Positions 9,744 to 17,685 of a stretch of 64,000 nucleotides of DNA are shown piece after piece. The stretch spans positions 5,255,501 to 5,319,500 of the forward strand of contig NZ_CP136628.1 of NCBI RefSeq assembly GCF_032918005.1, given 5' to 3'. The translations under genes were made by a program, and so were the position numbers. The notes under the pieces are model-generated. The model was not told where the DNA came from. It did not search any database and saw only the letters and a program-made list of their open reading frames with translations. Every line of letters starts with the position of its first letter. Position 1 is the first letter of the stretch. This stretch comes from Bradyrhizobium sp. NDS-1. Lineage in GTDB: Bacteria; Pseudomonadota; Alphaproteobacteria; Rhizobiales; Xanthobacteraceae.

Positions 9744-11342
9744 ATGGGCGGGTTCAGTGATGAAGCTGCGTGGTGGCGATCCGCCGTCATCTACGAGATC
9801 GCACTGATCTCCTTCCAGGACTCGAACGGCGACGGCAGGGGCGACCTCGCCGGCCTGATGTCGCGCATCGACTACCTGAAATGGCTCGGCGTCGACGCCG
9901 TGTGGCTGACGCCGATCTACAAGAGTCCGTTCCGCGACCTCGGCTACGACATCTCCGACTATTGCTCCATCGATCCCGCCTTCGGCAGCCTGGAGGAGTT
10001 CGACCAACTGCTCGAAGCGCTGCACGCCTCGGATATCCATCTGGTCCTCGACCTCGTCCCCAATCACACCGCGGACAATCATGCATGGTTCGTCGAGAGT
10101 TCCAGTTCGCGCAACAGCGCCAAGGCCGATTGGTACATCTGGGCTGATCCTGCCCAGAATGGCGGCCCACCCAACAATTGGCTGAGCCGCTTCGGCGGCA
10201 GCGGCTGGGAATGGTGCGCGGCGCGGCGGCAATATTACTATCATTCCTTCCTGGTCGAGCAGCCCGACCTCAACTGGCGCAATCCGGACGTGAGGGCCGC
10301 GATCGCCGATGCCATGCGTTTCTGGCTCGACCGCGGCGTCGACGGCTTCCGCGTCGATGCCAGCGCGGTCCTGATCAAGGACGTGCTCTTGCGCGACAAT
10401 CCAGCCAATCCCGATGCCAGGGGCAAGCCGCCGCCGCAGCGTCAGACGCCCGTGTTCACCGACGACCGGCCGGAGACGATGGAGTGCATCGAGTTCATCC
10501 GGGAGGTGATCGACGAATATCCGGGGCGAATGCTCTGCGGTGAGGTCCAGGGCAAGACCGACCGCATCGGCCACTTCTACGGTAACGACCGGCCGCGGCT
10601 GCATCTGCCGCTCAATTTCGCCCTGCACGATTCGCAGTGGGACGCCCTGTCGCTGCAGGCAACGATCGACGCCTATTTCAACGCCATCCCTGAACATGCC
10701 TGGCCGGTCTGGGTGGTCGGCGGCCACGACAAGCAGCGGATCGCGAGCAAGATCGGCGAGGCGCAGATGCGCGTGCTGGCGATGCTGCTGATGACGCTAC
10801 GGGGAACGCCGTTCTTCTTCATGGGCGACGAGATTGGCCGCAAACGCGTTCCCATTCCGTCCGACCGCGTCCACGATCCCTTCGAAAAGCTCGTGCCGGG
10901 ATTTGGCCTTTGCCGCGATCCCGAACGCGCGCCGATGCGCTGGGACGCCAGCGCCGGCGGAGGATTTACCAGTGGCGATCCGTGGCTGCCGCTCGAGGCC
11001 GGCGGCACGCCCAACGTCGCCGAGCAACAACGCAACGAACGGTCGGTGCTTGCGCTGTTCCGAGCATTGATCAGGCTGCGGCGGGAACATGCCTGCCTGC
11101 GCGAAGGTGGCCATGAACCGTTGCGATCGCAGAACGATGTTCTCGCCTACAGGCGGACCGACGGCCGGAGCCAAATTCTGGTCGCGCTCAATATCGCCGG
11201 CGAGCCGCGGAAATGGCAATGGCTCGGTCGCGGTCGCCTGCTGACGTCGACGCATCTCGACCGGCCCTCGGAAACATGGCCTGAAGCATCGATCCTGCTG
11301 CGAGGCAATGAAGGCGTAATCATTAAACTCGAGGTCCGGTGA
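9744..11342 (+). CDS. GH13 alpha-glucosidase / alpha-amylase family glycosyl hydrolase
   Basis: A 532-residue cytoplasmic enzyme without a signal peptide. The (beta/alpha)8 motifs are intact: DLVPNHTA (about 103-110), the nucleophile D205 in GFRVDAS, the acid/base E267 in GEVQ, and H328-D329 in GGHDK. A short C-terminal beta domain ends the protein. The architecture fits alpha-glucosidases, oligo-1,6-glucosidases and trehalose-related GH13 enzymes acting on small alpha-glucans. It sits in an apparent stress island with CsbD-like and Mn-catalase genes. Turnover of storage glucan or trehalose during stress is a reasonable inference, but specificity is unresolved. Confidence 0.9.
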   Translation: MGGFSDEAAWWRSAVIYEIALISFQDSNGDGRGDLAGLMSRIDYLKWLGVDAVWLTPIYKSPFRDLGYDISDYCSIDPAFGSLEEFDQLLEALHASDIHLVLDLVPNHTADNHAWFVESSSSRNSAKADWYIWADPAQNGGPPNNWLSRFGGSGWEWCAARRQYYYHSFLVEQPDLNWRNPDVRAAIADAMRFWLDRGVDGFRVDASAVLIKDVLLRDNPANPDARGKPPPQRQTPVFTDDRPETMECIEFIREVIDEYPGRMLCGEVQGKTDRIGHFYGNDRPRLHLPLNFALHDSQWDALSLQATIDAYFNAIPEHAWPVWVVGGHDKQRIASKIGEAQMRVLAMLLMTLRGTPFFFMGDEIGRKRVPIPSDRVHDPFEKLVPGFGLCRDPERAPMRWDASAGGGFTSGDPWLPLEAGGTPNVAEQQRNERSVLALFRALIRLRREHACLREGGHEPLRSQNDVLAYRRTDGRSQILVALNIAGEPRKWQWLGRGRLLTSTHLDRPSETWPEASILLRGNEGVIIKLEVR

Positions 11343-11411
11343 CGGCTGCAGGAACTATCCGCCCGTACGGGAGTCTCACCGGCACTTCCGGCATGAGTGC
11401 GGAGACAGATC

Positions 11412-11609
11412 ATGGGCAAGACGAAGCATCTTCAGCGGCGGATCGCCGGCAAGACCAGACAAGCCATCGGCGAAATCATCGGCGACCAGGATCTGCACGA
11501 TGACGGCAAGGCGCAAGCGCAGCGCGACCGCCAGGAACAGGACGAGCAGGCCAACCACGACAGGCCGAGTGAGCTCAATCCGCTGAAGAAACTCAATCAG
11601 CTCACATGA
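11412..11609 (+). CDS. CsbD-family small stress protein
   Basis: A 65-residue, highly hydrophilic protein. GKTRQAIGEIIGDQDLHDDGKA corresponds to the CsbD signature (GKxKxxxGxxxGDxxLxxxGK). CsbD proteins are induced by general stress in many bacteria; their molecular role is not known. The ATG at 11412 is preferred over one five codons upstream because MGKTKH matches the usual beginning. It lies between the GH13 and Mn-catalase genes, consistent with a general-stress cluster. Confidence 0.8.
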   Translation: MGKTKHLQRRIAGKTRQAIGEIIGDQDLHDDGKAQAQRDRQEQDEQANHDRPSELNPLKKLNQLT

Positions 11610-11776
11610 CCGCCGGGTCGCCGCCGATGCCTTCCTGCAGCGCGGCGTACCGACGAAGGCGCGTCGGACGTCACCGACGGACGGCAACGATCGCACCGGC
11701 TCCGCGATAGGAACAAACGAATGCACCGCCTATTGGGGACACATCTTCTACTGTCCTCCGAACACCGAGAGCCCCC

Positions 11777-13048
11777 ATGTATCACCACGTCAAGAAACTG
11801 ATGTTCACCGTTCGCGTCGATGAGCCGGACCCCCGTTTTGGCAACATGCTTCTGGAGCAATTCGGAGGCGCCAACGGCGAACTCGCAGCCGCGATGCAAT
11901 ATTCGATACAAGGCCTGAACTGCGAGGATCCCGACCGCAAGGACCTCCTGATGGACATCGGCACCGAAGAGCTCAGCCATCTGGAAGTCGTCGGCACGCT
12001 CGCGCGGATGCACCTCAAGCCGTCGAAGTTCGATCGTCAGGCCGCCGAGGCGGATCCCCTGATCGCGATCGCGGGCGGCGGCGGGGTCAACCTCTTCAAC
12101 TCGCAGGGCAATGCCTGGACCGCGGACTATCTAAAGATCACCGGCGAGCTCGACGTCGACCTGCGCAGCAATATCGCTGCGGAGGCGCGGGCGAAGATCG
12201 TCTATGAGCGGCTCATCAATTTCTGCGACGACGCCGGCACCAAGGACGCGCTGCAATTCCTGATGACCCGCGAGATCACGCACATGAAGGCGTTCGGGCT
12301 GGCGCTCGAGAGCATGGGCAAGCCGTCGCTCAGCATCGGCCGTATCGCGCCGACTCCAGGCCTGGTCGACCAGTTCTTCAACGATTCGACCGGCAGCGGA
12401 GATCACGGCGAGATCGATACACGCGGGCCCTGGAACGAGGGAGGCGACTGGGTCTTCACGGACTCGCCCGCGATCCAGGCCGGCGAGCCCGGCCCCGCCA
12501 CCGCTATCGTTACCGAGAGTTCGTCGCCAATGGACGAAGCCGGTCTCGGCGATCTCCTGATCGATGAGCTCCGCGACATCCTGCATGCGGAAAAGCAACT
12601 GACCAAGGCGCTGCCCAAAATGGCGGAAGCAGCCCGCTTCGATCAATTGCGCGAGCTGTTCGAGCAGCATCTGGCAGAGACCGAGGCCCAGGTCGAGCGC
12701 ATCAACGAGTGCTTCGAGATGCTCGGCAAGTCCGCACGCGCCAAGCCCTGCAAGGGAATGATGGGTCTCGTCGAGGAGGGTCAGGAGATCATGGCGGAAG
12801 GCGAGGACAAGGAGGATGCGGCCGCCGACCTCGCCCTGATTGGAGCGGCGCAACGTGTCGAGCATTACGAGATCGCCGCCTACACGACGGCGCGCAATCT
12901 CGCCCAGCAGCTTCGCCACAGCGCCGTGGTCAGCCTGCTATCGAAGTCGCTCGCCGAAGAGGAAAACTCGGATCAGCTCCTCAATCAGGTTGCCCGATCG
13001 TTGATGTCGGTGGCGAAGATGCCGGCCGCGGTCGAGCAGACGGAGTAG
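11777..13048 (+). CDS. Manganese catalase fused to DUF892 (YciE/YciF-like) ferritin-fold domain
   Basis: A 423-residue two-domain protein. Residues 1 to about 235 are a manganese catalase with dimanganese ligands E35, E65, H68, E136 and H169, plus the family C-terminal motif RGPWNEGGDW near 215. It disproportionates hydrogen peroxide. Residues about 257-423 are a DUF892 four-helix domain (LGDLLIDELRDILHAEKQL; HLAETEAQ; AAQRVEHYEIAAY) of the ferritin superfamily, usually a separate stress protein. A Gly/Ser/Pro-rich linker joins them. The frame is continuous with no sign of a sequencing join. It converges on allE, 15 bp away. Confidence 0.93.
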   Translation: MYHHVKKLMFTVRVDEPDPRFGNMLLEQFGGANGELAAAMQYSIQGLNCEDPDRKDLLMDIGTEELSHLEVVGTLARMHLKPSKFDRQAAEADPLIAIAGGGGVNLFNSQGNAWTADYLKITGELDVDLRSNIAAEARAKIVYERLINFCDDAGTKDALQFLMTREITHMKAFGLALESMGKPSLSIGRIAPTPGLVDQFFNDSTGSGDHGEIDTRGPWNEGGDWVFTDSPAIQAGEPGPATAIVTESSSPMDEAGLGDLLIDELRDILHAEKQLTKALPKMAEAARFDQLRELFEQHLAETEAQVERINECFEMLGKSARAKPCKGMMGLVEEGQEIMAEGEDKEDAAADLALIGAAQRVEHYEIAAYTTARNLAQQLRHSAVVSLLSKSLAEEENSDQLLNQVARSLMSVAKMPAAVEQTE

Positions 13049-13063
13049 CCTCAACGCTCGAGG

Positions 13064-13909
13064 TTAAATCAGCGGAGGTCCCTGCCGCAAATTCATGTGC
13101 CGGTTGACGTCCTTGTAAAGGAGGTAGCGGAACCGGCCGGGGCCTCCCGCGTAGCACGCCTGCGGGCAGAACGCGCGTAGCCACATGTAGTCTCCGGCCT
13201 CGACCTCCACCCAGTCCCGATTGAGGCGATAAACCGCCTTGCCCTCGAGGACGTACAACCCGTGTTCCATGACATGCGTCTCGGCAAAGGGAATCGTGGC
13301 GCCCGGCTCGAACGTCACGATGTTGAGGTGCATGTCGTGGCGCATGTCGGCTGGATCGATGAAGCGTGTGGTTGCCCATCTCCCTTCGGTGCCGGGCATC
13401 GCCACGCGGTCGATCGCGTCCTCGTTGGTCACGAACGCCTCGGGCACGGCCAACCCAGGCACGCGCTGGTACAGTTTGCGGATCCAGTGAACCTGCGCAG
13501 GAGCCTCGCCGCGGTTGCGTATGGTCCACACGCAGCCGGCGGGGACATAGGCGAAGCTGCCGGGCCTCAGCTCATGTTCTCCGTTCGGCAAATTGAGAAT
13601 CAGCTTGCCGCCCACGACGAACAACGCGCCCTGGGCATCCTTCTCCGGCTCGGGCTTTTCGCTTCCGCCGGCCGGCGCGATGTCCATGAGATAATGGGAG
13701 AACGTCTCGGCGAAGCCGGACAGCGGTCGCGCCAGGACCCAGACGCGCGTGTTGTCCCAGTGCGGCAGATGGCTGACGACGATATCGCGTTGCACGCCGC
13801 TGGGGATGACGGCGTATGCATTGGTAAAGACCGCCCGGCCGCTCAGAAGGTCCGTCTGCGGCGGCAGGCCGCCCTGCGGGATGTGATAGGTTTGCGACGA
13901 CATCATCAA
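13064..13909 (-). CDS. allE: (S)-ureidoglycine aminohydrolase
   Basis: A 281-residue bicupin. It hydrolyses (S)-ureidoglycine to (S)-ureidoglycolate and ammonia in allantoin catabolism, using Mn2+. The two cupin halves are visible (about 60-135 and 190-265); the C-terminal half carries HLNIVTFEPG and ETHVMEHGLYVLEG, which supply the metal ligands. Length fits the family. It is third in the leftward operon after the DctA-like carrier and allA, 12 bp after allA. The two enzymes catalyse consecutive steps, which supports the assignment. Confidence 0.9.
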   Translation of the reverse strand: MMMSSQTYHIPQGGLPPQTDLLSGRAVFTNAYAVIPSGVQRDIVVSHLPHWDNTRVWVLARPLSGFAETFSHYLMDIAPAGGSEKPEPEKDAQGALFVVGGKLILNLPNGEHELRPGSFAYVPAGCVWTIRNRGEAPAQVHWIRKLYQRVPGLAVPEAFVTNEDAIDRVAMPGTEGRWATTRFIDPADMRHDMHLNIVTFEPGATIPFAETHVMEHGLYVLEGKAVYRLNRDWVEVEAGDYMWLRAFCPQACYAGGPGRFRYLLYKDVNRHMNLRQGPPLI

Positions 13910-13921
13910 GCCTCGTGAAAT

Positions 13922-14440
13922 TTACCGGTGCGACGCGATCGATCCGGGATCGAGCTGCATCTCCTGGCTCAGCCAGCATTCTTCGAGATTATCGCCGCCC
14001 CCCGCCCGGTCGACAACGAGGAACGAGCTCGCGTCCTCGAGAACCAGCAGCGGATGGTGCCAGCAGTTCCGGGCATAGTTAACCCCCTGGCGTCCATTTG
14101 CAACGAACGCCCGATAGCTCGAGACCACGAGCGGGTCCGCGCAAACGACGGCCAGCCAGCTCGCTCCGTTCAAGGGCATGAACATCTGGCTTCCGAGCGG
14201 ATGGCGCTCCATCAGGCGGATGGCGATCGGCGCGGGCCGTACTGAGGCGACAAACCAGCTGATATTGATCCGCCCGCCTTCCGCGGCGATATCGATATTG
14301 GCGAGCCCGTTGTAGCGCTCGGCAAATCCCTGGTTGATCGACAGGGGCGTCATCCCTTCCGTTTCGACGACGTCTCCGAACGGCGCGAACGCCCGCTTCG
14401 TCAAAGGTTCGATCGAGAGTGTCACCATCGCCAAGTCCAA
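13922..14440 (-). CDS. allA: Ureidoglycolate lyase
   Basis: A 172-residue AllA-type lyase that splits (S)-ureidoglycolate into glyoxylate and urea. Recognisable features are LTKRAFAPFGDVVE near the N-terminus, HPLGSQMFMPL near residue 85, and GVNYARNCWHHPLLVL near 125, which form the small cupin-like active site. An in-frame ATG at residue 5 (MVTLSIEPL) is a plausible alternative start and a more typical N-terminus. It lies 12 bp upstream of allE and 12 bp downstream of the carrier gene, so the three form one unit. Confidence 0.92.
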   Translation of the reverse strand: MDLAMVTLSIEPLTKRAFAPFGDVVETEGMTPLSINQGFAERYNGLANIDIAAEGGRINISWFVASVRPAPIAIRLMERHPLGSQMFMPLNGASWLAVVCADPLVVSSYRAFVANGRQGVNYARNCWHHPLLVLEDASSFLVVDRAGGGDNLEECWLSQEMQLDPGSIASHR

Positions 14441-14452
14441 ATGCCTCCACGT

Positions 14453-15787
14453 TCAAGGGGTCTGCAGACTCGCGACGGGAGCCTCCGCACCGACTGGATC
14501 GGCCCGCAGATCTTCTCCCGAAGGATTGATCTCGCCGTTCAGGATGCGGTGCGCCTTGGCGTGATCGAGGTCTCCCTCCCAGGAGGCGACGACGACCGCC
14601 GCAACGCAGTTACCAACATAGTTGCCGAGCGCGCGGGCGATGCCGATGAACCAGTCCACCGACAAGATGAGCACCAGTCCGATCGCCGGGATGGCCGGAA
14701 TGGCCGCCAGTGTCGCGGCGAGGACGACGATGGCCGAACCCGGGACGCCATGAGCACCTTTCGAGGTCAACAATGCGACGCCGAGAATAGCCAGGAGATC
14801 GCCCGTGGCAAGCGGCGTATTCGTCGCCTGCGCAATGAAGACGGCCGCCAGGGTCAGGTAGATGGAGAACGCATCCAGATTGAACGAGTACCCGGTGGGG
14901 ATCACCAGACCGACGGTCGATCGCTTGATCCCGAGCTGCTCGAGCTTCCGCATGGTCTGAGGAAGCACGCTATCGCCCGCGGCCGTCCCTAGAACGATCA
15001 GCAGCTCTTCGCGGAGATAGGCCAGCAACTTGAACAGGCTGAAGCCGGAAAGCCGCATGATCGCGCCGAGCACGACGACCACGAACAGAATCACCGCCAT
15101 ATAGAACAGGGCAACCAGGCCCCCGAGCTGCTTGAGCGAACCGATGCCGTACTTCCCGACGGTGAAAGCGATCGCACCGAAGACGCCGATCGGTGCGAGC
15201 CGGACGACGAAGTTCATCATCTTGAAGATGATCTCGTTCATCCGCTCGATGAAATCGACGACTGGCCTCGCGCGCTCGCCGCACAATGAAACGGCACACC
15301 CGAACATGATCGAGACGATGAGGACCTGCAGGACGTCGCCGGAGCTGAAAGCTCCGACGAGCGTCGTGGGAATGAGTTTCATCAGGAATTCGGAGACGCC
15401 TCCGCCGGAGACCTGAGCCGCCGTCTGGCTGAACCCGCCGATCGCCTTGGCGTCCAATGTGCTCGGGTCGATGTTCATCCCGGCACCGGGCTGGAAATAG
15501 TAGGCGAGCGCGAGGCCGAACACCAAGGCGATGGTGGTGACGATCTCGAAATAGACGAGCGAACGAATTCCGACCCTTCCGACCTTCGTGAGGTCACCGG
15601 CCGCTGCAATTCCGTGCACGACGACGCAGAACACGATCACGGGCACCAGCATCTTGATGAGCTTGATGAAGCCGTCACCCAGCGGCTTCATCTGCAATGC
15701 GACGTCCGGATAGGCAACGCCGAGCGCGATGCCGGCGGCGAGCGCGAGGACGACTTGGAAGAAGAGTGACTTGAATATCCTGGGCAT
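14453..15787 (-). CDS. DctA-like dicarboxylate/amino acid:cation symporter (DAACS) in ureide operon
   Basis: A 444-residue inner-membrane carrier of the DctA/GltP family. The ATG at 15787 follows GAGGAAAG and begins MPRIFKSLFF, the usual start; the upstream 44 codons are not family-like. The carboxylate-binding Arg (R385, in IARALGN) is kept. The hairpin-1 motif that in DctA reads TSSSES is TAAGDS here (268-273). The TM7 motif usually NLDGTS is NLDAFS (303-308). Those positions touch substrate and sodium. Operon context with allA and allE suggests a ureide or related carboxylate as substrate instead of, or besides, C4-dicarboxylates. Confidence 0.88.
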   Translation of the reverse strand: MPRIFKSLFFQVVLALAAGIALGVAYPDVALQMKPLGDGFIKLIKMLVPVIVFCVVVHGIAAAGDLTKVGRVGIRSLVYFEIVTTIALVFGLALAYYFQPGAGMNIDPSTLDAKAIGGFSQTAAQVSGGGVSEFLMKLIPTTLVGAFSSGDVLQVLIVSIMFGCAVSLCGERARPVVDFIERMNEIIFKMMNFVVRLAPIGVFGAIAFTVGKYGIGSLKQLGGLVALFYMAVILFVVVVLGAIMRLSGFSLFKLLAYLREELLIVLGTAAGDSVLPQTMRKLEQLGIKRSTVGLVIPTGYSFNLDAFSIYLTLAAVFIAQATNTPLATGDLLAILGVALLTSKGAHGVPGSAIVVLAATLAAIPAIPAIGLVLILSVDWFIGIARALGNYVGNCVAAVVVASWEGDLDHAKAHRILNGEINPSGEDLRADPVGAEAPVASLQTP

Positions 15788-15981
15788 GGCTTTCCTCGCT
15801 CGCCGGGCTTCCATCTGGCTTGGTCGGCCGCAGCCTTCGCCATTCTTGTCGTTGGCGGCGAGGTCGCCGCGTACGGAGCCTTTGGTCGCGGCAGGACGCC
15901 GGCATGCTCCATCGGCCATTCGTTGACCAGGTGCGACATCAAGTCCAATATATAGAACGACACGATTGATAGGTTTTCACT

Positions 15982-16872
15982 ATGGATCTCCGCCAGCTCC
16001 GTTACTTCATCGCGGTTGCCGAAGAGCGCAGCTTCACCCTCGCCGCCCGGCGGCTGAACATCTCGCAGCCGCCGCTCAGTCAGCATATCCAGACCCTGGA
16101 GGCGGAGCTCGGGACCCAACTGCTCTACAGGACCAGCCGCAGGGTCGAGTTGACCCAGGCCGGTGAAGCCATGCTCACGCGAGGACGCGCCATCCTGCAA
16201 CAGGTCAAGGTCGCGGAAGACGAGGTTCGCTCGATTGGGGCCGGCCTGATCGGAACGCTCGATGTCGGAGCGACCGGCTCCATTCTGCGCGGCCGCCTCG
16301 CTGAGCTGCTCGCGGCGTACCGGGAGGTCGCTCCGCAGGTCAAGATGACGGTGCATGAGCAAGCACCTGCTCTGCAGATCGCGGCACTTCTCGGCCGCAC
16401 CACCAACATCTGTCTCATTCGCGGCATTCCCGCCGAGCGCGACCTGACCAGCCAGCTTGCATGGCGAGAAGAGGTCGTTCTCGCAATGCCGCACACTCAT
16501 CGGTTGGCGCGCCGCAGGCGCATCGCCCTCGGTGATCTTGCATCCGAGGATCACGTCGTCCTCGATCCCAACAGCTCCGACTTCGCACGGTACGTGCAGA
16601 CCTGCTGTGTCGATGCCGGCTTCCTGCCAAAAGTGTCCCAACAGGTCGTCGACGCCCAGTCGATCCCGAGCTTGATTGCCGCCGGTTTTGGCGTGGCGCT
16701 CGTGCCGCAGTCGATTGCGCGTTTCACGACCGCCGACATCGTATTCCGTCCGATCAGGCCCTCACCGCCCACGGCCGACGTGTTTCTGGTGTTCAGAGCG
16801 GACGAGACGTCGATGGTGGTGCACAATTTCGTCAAGCTGGCGCTTCGGTATCTGAATCAGCGCAAGGGCTAG
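15982..16872 (+). CDS. LysR-family transcriptional regulator
   Basis: A 296-residue LysR protein. The N-terminal winged helix-turn-helix (MDLRQLRYFIAVAEERSFTL..., residues 1-60) is followed by a substrate-binding effector domain (about 90-290). It diverges from the dctA-like/allA/allE operon across a 194-bp intergenic region, the normal LysR arrangement, so it probably controls ureide uptake and breakdown with an intermediate as co-inducer. A non-coding repeat region follows its stop. Confidence 0.92.
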   Translation: MDLRQLRYFIAVAEERSFTLAARRLNISQPPLSQHIQTLEAELGTQLLYRTSRRVELTQAGEAMLTRGRAILQQVKVAEDEVRSIGAGLIGTLDVGATGSILRGRLAELLAAYREVAPQVKMTVHEQAPALQIAALLGRTTNICLIRGIPAERDLTSQLAWREEVVLAMPHTHRLARRRRIALGDLASEDHVVLDPNSSDFARYVQTCCVDAGFLPKVSQQVVDAQSIPSLIAAGFGVALVPQSIARFTTADIVFRPIRPSPPTADVFLVFRADETSMVVHNFVKLALRYLNQRKG

Positions 16873-17685
16873 TGGTCGATCCTTCGAGGCTCGTCGAAGA
16901 AGCGAGCACCTCCAGCGACAACGGCTCTGCCGTTGCGCGGGGGTGACGGGGATGGATTGAAGCTCGCCGCTCCACATCGTCATTCTTCAACTCATATTTC
17001 AAGTTGCAGACACGCCATCGCAGCCTCGCGGCGCAATTCGCCCGAGCTTTGCTTCATGTCTCACCCTCAAGACCAAGAGGGCGCAGGGAAGGCCGGGGTG
17101 CCAGCTCGCACCCGCGGTCCGCTGCGCGACATGCGCACGCAGGAAGAACCGCACAGCAGCATACAGGTGGTGCCGATCACTCGGCCTTCCCTGCGCGATG
17201 GTCGGACGGCTTATGCCGTGCTCTCCCGGGAGCCGAACTTTCCTCTGGCCTCCCTCGCCCCGCGAATTGGATGATGCAGTCTGCCCGGTCGGGCTCGCTC
17301 GCATCTTCGAACGACTTGACCGTGGCAACGACGGCCAGGACCACACGGTTTTGCCGTACGCACGGCCCGCCATGTCGCCGCAGTATTCCCAGCTCTGTCG
17401 ACGGAGCTGAAAACTTACAGCGAGACGAAGCCTGGCAGCGCCGTCGTCCGCACGCGGTTACGGGCTCACAGGGACTACCCGCCCTGCCCGCACCTCTCGT
17501 GCCGACGCTGCCGCGTCCACCGCAGACCCGGCTCGCGAAAATGACGACCTCATGATCGCCCCTCTTGAGTGAGCCGGGATGCACGACACATACGCCGAAA
17601 CCGAATTTCGGTAAAGTGGAATATTTTCGCGCGAGTGGATTGACAGAGGCCGACACAGGCGCGATCGCGCATCAGCCCGGCAAAC
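16873..17685. other. Gene-free stretch carrying repeat-derived sequence
   Basis: These 813 bases hold no credible gene. Overlapping open frames on both strands lack ribosome sites and recognisable domains. The first 80 bases contain a fragment reading ATCCTTCGAGGCTCG and then GGGTGACGGGGATG, similar to short repeats common in rhizobial genomes. The rest is the dispersed element described separately. Near 17637 a TTGACAGAGG on the plus strand could be a -35-like box but leads to no gene. Confidence 0.7.
16985..17660. repeat. Dispersed non-coding repeat element, Bradyrhizobium type
   Basis: I recognise several segments from memory as recurrent in Bradyrhizobium genomes, including GGCCAGGACCACACGG, CGGCTTATGCCGTGCTCTCC and a terminal AATTTCGGTAAAGTGG. 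The element contains a perfect 15-bp inverted repeat, GCGCAGGGAAGGCCG (17081-17095) against its complement at 17182-17196, enclosing 86 bases, so it could fold. No transposase or coding potential is evident. Boundaries are approximate. Copy number cannot be checked here. Confidence 0.6.

Noticed and set aside
11351..11375. EcfG-type promoter (GGAAC-N17-GTC) before the CsbD-like gene.
   Set aside because: The -10 element is imperfect and GGAAC is frequent; kept only as a hint in the stress-island finding.
17004..17656. Overlapping open frames on both strands (17004-17555 plus, 17177-17656 minus) in the gene-free stretch.
   Set aside because: They lie in the dispersed repeat, lack ribosome sites and show no protein family; such frames are often annotated as hypothetical proteins but are probably not real.
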